Below are positions 23,853 to 36,257 of a stretch of DNA of 64,000 nucleotides, in pieces. The position numbers were made by a program, and so were the translations under genes. The stretch lies in NCBI GenBank assembly GCA_027475525.1, contig JAMWFC010000088.1, positions 446,757-510,756 of the forward strand. The letters run 5' to 3'. Numbering within the stretch: the first letter of the stretch is position 1; every line of letters begins with the position of its first letter. The DNA is from Macrolepiota albuminosa. Lineage: Eukaryota > Basidiomycota > Agaricomycetes > Agaricales > Agaricaceae. The notes below the pieces were generated by a model, which did no database searches, had not been told where the DNA came from, and saw nothing but the letters and a program-made list of their open reading frames with translations.

Positions 23853-25130
23853 GTCGTAGACGAAGAAAGGAAGAAAAACCTGAGTCCCATGATGACTTAT
23901 ATGAATTGTGCCACAATTGCAAATGATCGAGCGAGGCTGTGTGAACCAGTGCGTAAGAATAGGACTATTGTCTACAAAACGGGAAAACAAGAGTCATTAG
24001 CTAAACTCTACGAAGAAAAATGAGGGAAAAGGGTATCTGGATTTGAAGAAAGCTTAGAAAAAGCTAAGCTGTCATTACATCATCAGTTGGCGCCTGCATC
24101 GCCCACTGTAATCAACGGGTCCTGGCTGAAGTAACCATTGCTAAGTCCAACATTCAAGGCAGCTATGTGGCATTGTCTCCATGTTCTATGAACGGTCGTG
24201 GTGTGGGCTGCATTTCTTAACATCAATTCCAAATGTATCTACATATCATATAAAACATATGTATAGAGAGATGACATTTCAAATAATTGCTTGACTCCGA
24301 GTACTCAGCGCCGTAACACTATCAAATACTTATACCCTTTACTCATATAGACTGCGCTTCACGGATCATGGTATAAGGAATCGCGCACACACCCCAATCC
24401 GAACCGGAGCATTGAGCCCTTACAATTCGGAGTGCAGTCGTCATAAGGCCTTGAGGGGGGCGACTCATGGCGCCTTTTTTCATGAAGAGAGCCACAGTAA
24501 GGATGCTTCCTCGAATGATCATACAAGTAACGATTCCGGAGTGTACGGCGTTTTGGATCAACCACAAGAAAGCTTGACTGCAGACATAGTACGTCTGATA
24601 TAAGAGACTGGATTTCCGAATGAGTGACTGGAGCGGAAGAGTAAATTAGGCTGGACACAGAGTCGGGAGCAGAATTAGGATTTTGGACGGCGATTCTTTA
24701 CAGAAAATATGAAAATAACTTATTATCTCTATATAGATGTGGAACAGATAAAGCAAGAAAGTTTTAGAGAAGTTTCATGCTGGTGATTGCCGCAAGGATT
24801 CCACTAGAATTCCATGGACGCCGCATTCCTTGTCAGACTGCCATTGTCAGAGTTAATGTTTGCTGGCAGCGCCCACGCAAGAGTCTACTGATGTCCAAGC
24901 TTTTTCTCACCGACGCTAGCGCGATGCCGTCTTTCGATTGTTCCCACCAAAAGCTACCCTCTCCCATAGCTATCCGGGTTGAAACTCGAACATGGGTCGA
25001 TGTCGACACCAGTTCTAATCGTAATTCCCACGGACCATCCACTTTCAGTACCGTGGAGTCACCATCACAGTCACACCATCCCGACCTTTCACCACCGCAG
25101 TCGACGACGAGGTGGCCCTCTTTGTCGACG
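23853..25130. other. Divergent intergenic region
   Basis: Lies between the minus-strand glycine-rich gene and plus-strand VPS68. The frame at 24777-25460 overlaps VPS68 in another phase and is a shadow. Nothing else recognised. Confidence 0.45.
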
Positions 25131-25789
25131 ATGTCGCTGCCCCGCTCTGACTATGACCCACGAAGGGTTTTTGTGAACCCATTCCCTGAAATTTCGCTCG
25201 GAAAACATCGTCGTATTGTTGGTGTTTACTTGGCTGGAGCATTGGTGAGCACGATAATAATGAAAACGTGTATCAAGTTTAAAGATGAGTGCCAAGTTCG
25301 CGTTAGCCAATTGGACATTCCTGGATGCTGCTGTCCTGTCTGCTCATGCACATGCTCCATGGGGCCAACCCGAAACACCGCCGCCTGTGCATGTAACATT
25401 CGTCGATTGGATACCAGGCATTTGCTCTCTGCTGGGCTATCTGGTTATCAACCTCATTGACAAGGATCGTGTTCGTGGAGATGAGGGCTTTGGAGACTCT
25501 CGCGCTGTGTGGAGAGCAAGATTGGTCTTGTTCATTGGATTTGCGCTCATGGCTGGCGGGCTGGCAGGCAGCGTGGTACGTTGACAGATTTTCCATGTAT
25601 CTGACTATAACCTTGCGTCCCTCTTAGACTGTTTTGATCCTGAAGTATATTCTCAACGGATATACTGAACAATTTACTTACTATGGATATGCCAATGTTT
25701 CACAAAGTGTTGCGCTCATGCTGTCTGTCATTGTACTTTGGATTGCTCAGAGTGGTAGCAATGAGTACGAGTATAACCTTACTCTATGA
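25131..25789 (+). CDS. VPS68: Vps68/TMEM50-family membrane protein
   Basis: Exons 25131-25244, 25297-25575 and 25628-25789 give 184 aa, the usual length for fungal Vps68. Four hydrophobic segments are visible: HRRIVGVYLAGAL/FALANWTF, VDWIPGICSLLGYLVINL, ARLVLFIGFALMAGGLAGSV, and SVALMLSVIVLWIAQS. The central IDKDRVRGDEGFGDSRAVWRAR loop is strongly typical of the family. In yeast Vps68 acts at the endosome/vacuole in membrane protein sorting and as a partner of ESCRT-III; that role is inferred here from homology. Introns fall at phase 0 with canonical ends. The start ATG gives MSLPRSDYD, a short cytosolic N-terminus as expected. Confidence 0.92.
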
Positions 25790-26086
25790 CAAAATGTGAA
25801 CATTTAATTCTTTCTTTGTACTTAACAATCAACCTTTTAGGACATGATGAATGAAAACATGATATTTCTGGAATTGATGAGCTTCGCTCGTGTATCAGTG
25901 TCGGAGCATGAAGGCATCTTTGGTGTCTTGTTCTACTGCCTAGCAAAACAAGGGAAGGTTTGAGAAGCTATATACTTTATCCTCGTATGTCGGCCCATAC
26001 ACTATCTCCACAACGGTAATGCTACATTTTCTATCAGTACACCCCTTGTACTAACCTTTCCTACTATATCAGGCCTCTGTTCCTCG

Positions 26087-26858
26087 TCATGTAGGCGAAG
26101 TTCTAAGATTACGTGGTGGCCATCTTGGTTCTCGAACCATCTTGGTTACCAGGTCAGCCTGCACATTCAAAGAGAGAGGCGCAAAGTACATACAATATTG
26201 ACTACGACGGGCTGGTGGTGCCATGAAGGGTCCTCTTCTCCCAGAAACAGCGTCGCTACTGACTCGAACCCATGTTGAGCATAAAACTTTACATTTGCAG
26301 TGTTCGACGATTGGAGCCATGTAGACTGGCCAGCCCAGTCAGCCTGAATAGAAGCGTATGAGTTTACCTACCAGCTCCCTAATATATTGGCCCTGACCCT
26401 TACCATCACCATCATTGTATCTAGGAGGGCGCTACCATATCCGCGTCCTTGTAACCTGACGTCAGTCCACAAGTTGTCAATCAACCACATCTTCTCGACT
26501 CGAGTTCCAAACGCTCGCACCACCGCATCCTGCATCTTTTCGTCGGCCTCAGTCCGTCGCTGAGGAAGTAAGCTTTCAAGCCTCATTACTGATATAACGG
26601 ATTGCTGACTTACCCGCTTCTCCATCTCACTCATCTTGCTATAGCGGTATTTGAGAAGCCCTTTAAACATCCGCTTCGTGAAATCGATCACGGAATCCCT
26701 TTTTGGTTGAGCAGAGCCGTTTCTTGGGGGCGTACTGTCATTTCCACAGCGTGTTGAGAGAACATATATCGAATTTCTACGTCATTGAAGTACCTACGCA
26801 CCAGACGACGTTTGCTCCTCCTCCTCTCACTGTGAACACTCTCTTCGTCCGAATCCAT
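26087..26858 (-). CDS. GNAT-family N-acetyltransferase
   Basis: Five exons on the minus strand (26794-26858, 26614-26734, 26404-26559, 26194-26343, 26087-26140) give about 181 aa. Motif A of the acetyl-CoA binding site is clear: MWLIDNLWTDVRLQGRGYGSALL, with the Q-G-R-G-Y-G pyrophosphate loop. The later strand/helix pair is STWLQSSNTANVKFYAQHGFESV, the typical GNAT motif B, where NxxxxxFYxxxGF closes the acceptor pocket. The N-terminus is basic and poorly conserved. The acceptor substrate cannot be told from the sequence. The terminal exon choice (NI-MVREPRWPP) is the least certain splice; reading through would instead end NIVCTLRLSL. Confidence 0.75.
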
Positions 26859-29223
26859 AGGAAGAGTTCCAATGAAATCAAAAGTCGATCCAGCGTTGCC
26901 TCTTCGCGAGTTTGTTCACGCTCCTAACAGCTTGGGTCAGGTTTCGTATTGCAGGCAAAAAGGAATCATAAGACGATTTGTCATACGTTACGGATATACC
27001 GCAGAATTGGGTCGTTCGCGAAGGTTCTCTGGAATGTCTTCGCAGCGCGGAGGATATCATCTACTTTCACGTCATCTCACGATGCACCACCTCGACTCGA
27101 GGGACAACGCACCGCATTCGAGCTTGGCGACTATTATAGGTTCTACAAAGAACCTAGATTTGGCTGTGCTATTTCGAGCCAAGTCGTTGGACGCTTGAAC
27201 CTGCATGGTGCCCAAGTGTCTGAAGGCAAAAGGTCGCAGGTGGAGCTGGAAGGAGTACGCAGTTATTACCTGTATATATGCCTGCGGCCCTTTGGTACTG
27301 CGGATTTAAGACGTAAGGGAAGTACGTGTGGACGTAGTATGATTAATATAATTGGCCATGTAGATGAATTACGGCTGCTGCGTACTTGACTTCATCGGCA
27401 GGGACCTTCAAAGCTGTCGTGGCGTCTGATCTTCTTTCAATTCTTCCTGGCAAAATATCAGAGAGTCATGGAAAGTGACTGAAATCTGAGCTTTTCCACT
27501 GCGTGCATCTCCGCAGCTCTCAGGTGACCCATCACTCACGCAAAATCAAGTCACGGCTAGTGGCGGGTCGGACATGGTATTCTAGAGATAATAATTAACG
27601 CGTCTCAGTTTCTCCACTTGATAAGTACCACACAAAATCTCGAGCCTTGAATGTAAAGACATAGCCGGATTTTGAGTGGATCGTGAAGTGCTCACAAAAA
27701 CCTAGCTTTACCCGAGGTTTTGGCTCCCGGACCACCGCAGTCCCCCATGATCTTTTTCATCACAGCTCCGCATACGACGCAGAATGGAGTCCCACAGAGC
27801 AGACCGTTTAAATCATCCAAAATCCCATGACGATATCAAGTAGATAACACAAGATGTCCCGATTTATCCGCCTACACAGTATATATTCACAGTTTCATGT
27901 CATTTGAAACTCTACCGCTATGTGCTTTCATCATTGCAATTGCTGAATCAAGGAATGCAGCATGCGGCCCTGGCAAAGAATCTGTTGAATTCAAGTCTGC
28001 CGCACTGTAATTAGACTATCAGTATTGGGGACGATAGCGCTCTAGCCAGCGTTTCTGAGCTTTTTTGTGCATGTGTTGTCTTTTGGTCTCCCTTCGGCGC
28101 CGAAAGCGTACCGACTTGTCGCCATGAAAACTTGATCGATTTGCCAGAAACCACACCTTGCTCCCTTGATCGTGATCGTTTCTGAATTTCTTTGTCAATT
28201 GTGTTAGATTTCAAGAGCCCAATATGTCAAGTCGAACGAGAGGTCTCCTTGTGCTTTTCGGAGTACTCTGGAGGTACCCTAAATGATCTTTATTCCCTGC
28301 CTTTCATGATACAATATTCGTGGATTTGGATGATGGACATTTCCAGTGACTTGCCCTTTACAATCGATTCGATTCCGGCAAAGCATCACAAGACGAGTCA
28401 CAGACAAGGAATTTGTTCTATGTCCGATACTTCATATGCACATATCCCAATTCTTTTGTATAATGATCAAGGAAGAACTGGAACTTGTCGGAGCCACCGC
28501 GTATGCAGGGTTTTAATTTTAAGATCCAAGGAACGTTCATCAAATGTCAACGTTGGAAAAGCACACAATATTCTGTTTTATCCGTTGGTAAACTTGACTC
28601 TGTCTTCTGGGGCCCAATCAGACCTAGACATGGATGTTCGTAACACACTTAGAGCAAAGACTTGTGATTAAGGACAGCCGCGCATTGCTGAAAACCTTCA
28701 CCTTGATATTAAGTCATAGCTCTGTTTTTAGTGTCAGTCAGGGTATCTCAAGGGAAGGCCCGGTCACCCAAACTGCAAATTCTGTTGTATCTGACCGAGG
28801 TCATTCCTAACAGGTACTTCGCACGTATAAGCGACGCGGAAGATGTCGCCTAAGATGAGTATTCGACGCAAGACTCGTTGCAAAATGAGAACTATCTTGA
28901 GCAGAATATGGGGTTCGTTGTCGCTCGTTTGACCCTTTTTAGTGTCGACCTGAAATGCAACATAAAGTGCAATGGCGGTGGGATCACACAATTGTCTATT
29001 GATGATACAGTCCCTTCGTTCAGTCTTCATGTTGAAATATGAAGTGGATGGTACCCAAGTGATGATTGAAGAAAGACCCCGAGTCAGATAGCAGACCTCA
29101 CAAAAATCTCCACCTGTGATACAGGTGGACTGGAACACAGGTTGTCGTAGATGAGACATTCTCACGAAATAACGTCTCAAGAACAACAAAAGATGTCCGT
29201 GATAGTTCGAAATACATGTGCAT
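26859..29223. other. Long intergenic stretch, no supported gene
   Basis: Frames at 26949-27389, 28192-28671 and 28764-29189 show no domain, signal peptide or consistent splice pattern. Nothing recognised; the last could be a degraded gene but there is no positive evidence. Confidence 0.4.
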
Positions 29224-29797
29224 TCAAGAAGGCATCATCATGAACTGTGCTGCCATCGGGACGACAGGAATTCCATCCCAACGGTCCTTCACAAATACTG
29301 CGGTGAATTGATCAATGACCCGTCACAATGTATCCAATAATCAAGAAACGTCTTACACTCAGTTTTAATCGGAATTTTGGCGAAGTCTTTGAAATTTCCC
29401 GTTTGGATTGCCTGAGCTTCTCCAAAAGCTGCAGATTTGTGGGATATTGCGCTCCCACAGTTGCTGCAAAAGATACGGGACACTAATGTGGAAATGGGAA
29501 TGAGCACAACATAACTCTGCGAACAATGGGTATCTCACCGATGTTACCGCTAGGAGCTTTTATATCAAAGGATTTAACCGGTCCTTTGATAGTGATACTT
29601 TTCTGCGGGGCGAGTATGTTGGTGCTGAAGGCGCTGCCACTTGTTTGCTTGCAGTCCAAGCAGTGACATACGATCTGACAGAAAAACTTCAGCGAGGAAC
29701 TTTGTGAGGTCAATTAGAACGGCGTTACCTGATCGGTGTGATCAGACTCGACGTTGATTGTGGTCTGGCCGCAGAGACAGGTTCCTTGGAAAGGCAT
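29224..29797 (-). CDS. GFA/CENP-V domain (Mss4-like) zinc-binding protein
   Basis: Four exons on the minus strand (29729-29797, 29539-29674, 29357-29482, 29224-29297) give 134 aa, a normal length for a stand-alone GFA protein. The zinc ligands are all visible: CLC near residue 7, CHCLDCKQTSGSAF with the typical Cys triplet near 27-32, and FCSNCGS near 72-76, plus the closing FVKDRWDGIP tail. The family is named after glutathione-dependent formaldehyde-activating enzyme, but most fungal members have unproven substrates, so a thiol-adduct or detoxification role is only inferred. Introns are short with canonical ends. Confidence 0.85.
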
Positions 29798-30186
29798 GGT
29801 AGTAAAAAGTAGTTTGATGTACTTGTCAACACAGCCCATGAGCTTTTGTACCTGGACATAGAACAGTCCGACTGAGAAAATCAGTATCTCCGGATGTTGC
29901 ATTCCCAGGTTCGGGTTCATTTTGCAGCGCATCAGACCCACGGTTTACACGAGTGTGTGTATCCTCAGACAGATTGGCTCATGTGACTGGTCACCAGTCA
30001 AGTGTTGAAAGAGTGCCGTATGGATTGAACAACGGTTTTTTCATCCACGGTCGATCCACACGCGATTTATTGACCTATCTTTCATGTGTTCCTAATCCAA
30101 ACACTATACGGAGTCACGAAAGGGTGCCGGGGTTACGCACTCACCTTGTTAGTCTCGCGAGAATACAGGTATAAACAATTTAAGGA
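29798..30186. other. Intergenic, ends at duplication breakpoint
   Basis: Promoter side of the GFA gene, ending exactly where homology to the 59-60 kb locus starts (30187). No gene seen. Confidence 0.45.
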
Positions 30187-31006
30187 AACAACTATAGAGT
30201 CAGGAGTCGTAGTGCGGTCAAGAGCGATGAATGACCACCTCATTGGGGAGGCGAGTTTTGATGCTTTGTAAGAAAGCACTTGAGGAACGACATAAAGATA
30301 GTTGAATGCTTCGTAATCGGTGCTGCTCTGCCTCCCTATTGCATCACCAACAGTCACTTTGTAGATGTGATCAAGATCGAAGACGCGGATGCCATTGTTG
30401 GTGTCAACGACGTAAAGGAGATTCCCATACCACATTATGCCTCCACCATGCACTTTGACAGCCTTGAAGTTAGGATTTCCGGAGCCATCGGTGTATGGTT
30501 CCACCAAGAGAGCGTTGCGGTATGAGGCTGCTCCTGAGGACGTACGATCGATGAAAGAAAGGCGGACACCTAGACCCTGGCCGCCACTGTTGTACCAGTC
30601 GATCAAAATGACCTTCTTTGTCTGGTACACTCCGACATCGAGAGCATCGGCAGAGGTCGTGATCCCTTGTGGGGTCCACTTTGTCGTATGTTCGTCGTCA
30701 TAGCCAGTAACATCCTCCCAGGTGTAGCCACGGAGGAAGTGTGAAAGACTGAGAGTTTTTGTGGGATTGGCGTGATTAGTGTTCGCCAGAACCTAATAGT
30801 TGTATCTCATGAGTTCTTCAGCCGAAGCATTCGCGAGAGAATTTACAAACATCTGCAACAGTTACAATGGGCAAGATTTTGTCAAGAGACGCGATCACAT
30901 TGTTCTTGGAGCTCTGTGTTAACTTGAACTGGCTAGCGTTGAGAGAAACAGCCAGTGCAGAGACGGAAGTGAGTAGAAGAGTTAAGAATCGGGATACCCA
31001 AGTCAT
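30187..31006 (-). pseudogene. 3'-truncated inverted copy of the secreted propeller-like gene
   Basis: Minus-strand positions 31006-30187 match 59345-60164 without a single indel; the homology continues upstream through the promoter to about 31138. Exon 1 (31006-30851) and the start of exon 2 (from 30792) are open, but at 30187 the homology stops inside the coding sequence. The frame then runs into unrelated DNA and ends at 30133 (tail VVSLNCLYLYSRETNKVSA). About 130 C-terminal residues are lost, so a folded product is unlikely. A few signal-peptide substitutions (for example N for D after the cleavage region) separate the copies, implying a recent duplication. Confidence 0.88.
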
Positions 31007-31399
31007 CTTTACAGGTGGAGGTCTCATCAATCTGAATAGTTTTATATAAAATCACGTTCGAAGCGTTTACATGGGCAATTCAATACATGTTTGGCTCACA
31101 ATGAGACAACAAGAAGTCAACATTCATTCAAGAAGTCATCGTATGCTCACGACTTCATCAACTTTCAAGGAAGCGGCGCGTTGAACTTCAAATAACAAAG
31201 GTCAATCAAAATGGCGCTACAATCCAGAGACTTACTATGGCACAAAGCCCTCAAAAGGCAAGGACAATTCTTTCAGAACTACATATCTGATGTAGGTCTG
31301 TTCGTGGTTTGTAAGTCAGTTGTGTATGACTAAAGTCACTAAAAAGGAACTCGAGTCACATCGTCACATTCAATTTCTTTCTTTCTTTTTTTAGCTCTG

Positions 31400-33109
31400 A
31401 TGAAGGCAAATATTTTTTTCCTTTTGCGAGACCAAGTAGCTCATTACTGGAATCTCCGTTAGATTGCTGTGGAAGGCTGTTGTCATGGAGAATTGGATGC
31501 CATCTATAGTCACATCGCCCAACTGGAACGAAGAAATGGTTATGAAGTGGACCTTCTGCTCATCTGTGGCGATTTTCAAGCTATAAGGAACTTCTCTGAC
31601 CTTTACACTATGTCTTGTCCGAGCAAATATAGAGAAATAAGGGATTTCCATCGGTAGTTTAAGTTTTTTTATCTTCTAGCCGGAGCTAAACTTGCTTGTG
31701 GTCCTTGCGGTCTTGACAGGTATTATTCAGGCGCCAAGAAGGCCCCTATCCCCACTATCATCATCGGTGGAAATCATGAAGCATCAAATCATCTGTGGGA
31801 ACTGTGCGTTATCATGAAGTGTGTCGATATGTTTCGACCATTGCTTATTCTCGGTCAGATACCATGGTGGATGGCTTGCACCTAACATGTACTTCCTTGG
31901 TTACGCAGGAAGTGTCATCGTCAATGGCTTGCGTATCTCAGGTGTTTCAGGTATCTATAATGAAAATAACTATCAAAGAGGTGCGTGATTGAAACCTCAG
32001 TCAAAGTTATCGTTCTCAAAACCTTCCCAGGGTACAATCACAAACTGCCTTATGACTCTTATGCGATGAGAGGCATTTACCATGTCCGAGAATATTGCAT
32101 TCGCAAGTTGTCTCTCGTGCGTTTCACCGGTCCTCCTTTTTGTCGTGAATCTTATCGTTGTAAAAGCTGCCACAACCTGACATCTTTATATCGCATGATT
32201 GGCCCAACAAAATCGAGCAACATGGCGACGTAGAAGCCCTACTCAAAAACAAAGACTATCTTACGTCAGACATTAAAGCCGGAAACCTTGGTTCTCCGCC
32301 ATTCATGAACTTGCTTAAGACTCTCAAACCTAAGCGGTGGTTTGCGGCTCATATGCATACTCGATTTGAAGCTGAAGTCGTTCACAATTCCGCGGTTGAA
32401 GGAGCTAAGCCAGATGGAATCACGGTTGAGAATGATGAGCCGTCAAAGGAGACTGGTGCTACCGCTTCAAAGTGTGAAACTGGGACACTAACCTCTGAGG
32501 CTCCTTCGACAACAAAATTCCTTGCTCTGGACAAGTGCCGTCCACGTCGGAAGTTTCTTGAAGTTAGTTCGTGATAATTTTTATTGAGTTAAATCTGACT
32601 TGTCCAGGTACTCGACGTTCCCTCTCCGGCTTTCGACACTGCGAAGAAATTTATCCGTCGTCCAAAGCCAGAAATTTCATTCGATCCCCATTGGCTTGCC
32701 ATTACACGTGCTTTCCAACCAATGCTTTCCATAGGGGAAGAACAGCTACCCCTCCCGGATGAACTTGAGGGGCGCGCTAGTGTTGAGCGGGAGCTCCAAT
32801 GGGTCAATGAACACGTTCCCAAAAAGCTCAAGGGCCGCTGGGCTGTGAAAGATTGCCAGAAATTCGTGAAAACTGCGTTTACAGAATCACCGAAGGTAAG
32901 CGGGAGAATGAAGCCTGACACTCCGGCTCGTGAGTGCTCATTCAATTAGTGTAGAAATCTCATTGATTGCGTGCCTTGTACCAGCCATGCCGTACACGAA
33001 TCCGCAAACAGTGGCGTTTTGTGATCTGCTAGAAATCCCAAACAAGATCAGTGTCTCGTCAACACGCACGACAGGCGGAGAAACAGAGGTTCAGCAACCA
33101 CCATCTTAG
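31400..33109 (+). CDS. DBR1: RNA lariat debranching enzyme
   Basis: Eight exons (31400-31405, 31463-31653, 31720-31803, 31859-31980, 32031-32116, 32167-32562, 32608-32929, 32985-33109) give 443 aa. Dbr1 hydrolyses the 2'-5' bond of excised intron lariats in the nucleus. Metallophosphoesterase motifs are all present: [40 protein letters not shown], and AAHMHTRF, carrying the metal-binding Asp, His and Asn residues. The C-terminal DBR1 domain is seen in WLAITRAF and [11 protein letters not shown]. Exon 1 is only six bases (Met-Lys), followed by an intron starting GC (gcaaat) rather than GT. The conserved Dbr1 start M-K-[IV]-A-V-E-G supports that splice. The frame is intact throughout. Confidence 0.9.
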
Positions 33110-34115
33110 TCTGTCTTCCTTCTTTTCATATCTATACCGGGCCTCATTGCTATATTGTCGTGCACTCTCTTCGACCGACAGTCATAAAATTCAACCAAGT
33201 CTCATGGTATCTATCTCTTCCTCCTTGCTGTACTCAAACCTCCGGATTCATTTCCTGATTTGCAGGACAACGCAGCAACTGTTAGTTTTGGGTCCACCCA
33301 AAGGCATTATAGTACATCTGTTGGTCACCGACGACGCTCTATCTCTCGTTCCCTTGTTTGGAGAGGATCAGTTGGCCTAAGGCGGTTCCTGCACCTGATG
33401 CTTTGAATCAGGTGTCAACCCGTATTTGTTGAACCTTCCTACTCGCACGGCGCGCAACCGACGGAGATGATCCACATCAATAGTCAAGCTAGCCAAGGCC
33501 TGTCCTGAGTTAGTCCTTGCAACCCCATCTGTACTGCGTCGCCTTCCCATTTGACTTTGCATTGGTTTCTTATTCAATTGAGCATAAAGTTACTATGTAC
33601 ATTCGACGTTTCCCGATCTAACTCAGACACCTATTGTATATCACCTATTTGATATCTACCTACACAGTGATAGACATGTACCACAATAATCATCTACACA
33701 CCCTCAACTCTCTCCATCTCGAAGCGAGTAGATGGAATTAGTAGCCATATAGTTGCATATGATGAACTGGCCACGAAGCATCAAATAAGAGAATAATCGA
33801 AGCGCTTGTGAATATATATATAGAAGTTCTGTAGGCATATATAGACCTGAATATATCCGCTATGCAACGAGAAATTCTATAGAATATATACCATGTTAAG
33901 GGGTAGACGACTCTGCCATACAATCCCACCGATGGCAGGTCTTCAATGACTTTGTAAGTGAAGATTTTGACTGTAATTCTCGACTATTCTGGCAATTTAA
34001 AAACAACATCTTTATATAGCAAACTCCGCGACTTTCCTATCACGTGCTGGGACGTGCCACAATCCATCAACCTTGCGTCAACCGCCATCTTCCCAGTTGG
34101 TCTCTTTAGCTTCGC
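33110..34115. other. Intergenic, no supported gene
   Basis: Spacer between DBR1 and the RabGAP gene on the same strand. AT-rich with several short atat runs near 33800-33900; no gene recognised. Confidence 0.45.
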
Positions 34116-36069
34116 ATGGCGGCCGACGAACCCAGCGATGAAAAAATGGCCTTGATAGACTGGGAAGACCTAAGGCGGCGGAGCCTTCTACCAGGAGGCT
34201 TTGGGCCAAGTAGAGTTCAAATCTGGTGTGTCTCCCACTGCATCTCTTAAATGACAGAATGTTGAATTCTCTTTTTGTAGGCCCGCCGTCCTCGGTGTGT
34301 GCTCAGGATCCGAAAAACAAGCTGTAGCGGACGATGTACGTCCCGAACACAGCGATGAACGTCAGATTCGCCTAGATACAGACCGTAGCTTCGTTCTTTA
34401 TCCAGTAGGTGAAAAGGCATCGCATATTGCGGTCAGACTTTTAGTTTGTTGCTGATTCTGAAACTTAATAGACACTTCCATAAACGATAAAGAACAAATG
34501 CAGGAGAAACTTAATAAGCTTTTGGTCTCTGTATTTCGACGACATCCCAAGTTAAATTACTTTCAGGTATCGGTTCTGTAGAACATCTGGCCGAGTAGTC
34601 ACATCTAAGCTTATGTCCCAGGGATACCATGATATTGTTTCTGTGCTGTATTTGACTCTGCCGGAAGAACTGCAGCTTGCATGTGCGGAAAAGATCAGTT
34701 TGCACCGGCTTCGAGATTCGATGTGCCCAACTTTGGAACCTGTCCTTGGTCTATTGAGGCGAGTGAACTATTTTCTCTGAATTTTCTCTATTGTTCATAC
34801 CCAGACAGGGTGACCAAGGGTCTTTTACGACTAGCTGATTCAAAATACGCCCAGCGGCTGGAGTGGTGCGTTGTCACATCACAGGTTACTTGATGGTCTA
34901 AAATCGCTCCAGCTCATCACAGCTTCCCTTTTACGCTCTCTCCAATCTTTTGACTCTTTTCTCGCACGACATTCCAACACTACCCCTCATACAGCACGTT
35001 TTCGACTATATACTCTGTCGACCGCCCATCATCATCGTGTATCTTGTCACAGCGGTACGAGAGTACTCACTCTATCCTGTATTCGCCGTGCTGATGGTCA
35101 GTTTAGACCATACTCTCTAGAAAGGAAGTTTTGCAGCAGTTAGAGGACAAAGACGAGGATGAAGATTTAGGGATGGCGCACTCCATTCTGAGCAGCCTAC
35201 CTTCAATGACAGATGAAGAGAAATCAGAGGGTGTAAAAGTACAGGATGATGATGATGTTGTTGTTGTTGGAAGCGGCAAGGGACAGGAAATCAAGGTTAA
35301 AGAAGTGGAACTCGAGTCTACAGCGGAAGCCAAGGACAGTGTTGAGGATATTTATTCGAATACCGAGACGATGGACCTCAGTGCAACAGAGCCGATCATA
35401 CCCTTGTTTAAGGAGGAGCCATCGGATGAGAAGTTCTCTCCATCACCACCAGTCACCTCCCGGCCCCCGACACCCATTAATCGTCCAGACCTGTTCCCTC
35501 CGGTTCAGCTTACCTCGCTGCTCGCTCAAGCTGACCATCTCTATACTCTCTATCCTCCAACCCACCCCGATCTTTCCCTCTCAAGTATCATGGGTCCTCA
35601 AAGCGTCGTTTTCACCTGGAGCGAGTCATTTTCCGCCCTTCCAACTGACGCAGAGGCTGAAGCCATGGTTCTCCGTCCTGGACTCATCGTGTACCCTTAC
35701 ATCGGGGACGACGTGGAAGAATCAGGAGACGGCGAAGAGTGGGAAGAGAAGCCTAGATCTGGGAAGTCGAAGCGTAAACATGTCAAGGGCAAGTTCCGTG
35801 GCAAGATGAAGGAAAAATGGAAGCGCTTGCGTCGAGGTCGGGTGGACCAGACCACTGGAATTGTTGCAGGTGCAGTGGTTGTACTTGGTGTCGCTTTGAC
35901 AGTATATGGCGTGAAGATGCGGGATAAGCATCCTGGAGCTACGATAGGTTTTTTGGATAGTCATGGGCGCGATTGGAAAAAGGTTGTTGGGTGGGCTGGG
36001 GGCGCGGTTACGGGTGTGACAGAGAGAGTTGTTAATCGCTTGTCGGCCTCAGCTTCTAACGGGCAGTAA
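34116..36069 (+). CDS. TBC-domain Rab GTPase-activating protein (TBC1D20/Gyp8-like)
   Basis: Seven exons (34116-34225, 34281-34408, 34472-34566, 34622-34758, 34809-34865, 34913-35054, 35107-36069) give 543 aa. The dual-finger catalytic motifs are present: IRLDTDRSF (IxxDxxR, arginine finger) and YFQGYHD (YxQ, glutamine finger). LPFYALSNLLTLFSHDI follows, with VYLVTATILSRKEVL near the end of the domain. The C-terminal half is acidic and Pro-rich, then basic, then a single hydrophobic segment (IVAGAVVVLGVALTVYGV) near the end, as in ER-anchored TBC1D20 and yeast Gyp8, which act on Rab1/Ypt1. The intron after 34758 has GC (gcgagt) as donor; the only frame-keeping alternatives hit stops. The anchor and relatives suggest control of ER-Golgi traffic. 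Confidence 0.86.
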
Positions 36070-36217
36070 ATGAAGTTGACCGTACAGTCTGTTATACTCC
36101 ACAAATATTGTATCTATTTCTAATGAGTGATCAACTAAAGTTAACAGCCAAATTTATGGATAAATGTGATTGATTTTGTTCGGTAATACCCGTATCCTTG
36201 CTCTCAGCATCACTAGT

Positions 36218-36257
36218 GTAAATGTGATATACATAGTACTATGTATATCACATTTAC
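36218..36257. repeat. 40-bp perfect palindrome
   Basis: Each 20-bp arm is the exact reverse complement of the other, with no spacer (centre agtact). It starts gtaaatgtga and ends tcacatttac, 148 bp downstream of the RabGAP stop codon. It could form a hairpin in RNA or a cruciform in DNA. Confidence 0.9.

Noticed and set aside
23853..23990. Longer N-terminus for glycine-rich copy 3
   Set aside because: The two paralogs start at the equivalent of Met 23852, and the extra residues have no counterpart.
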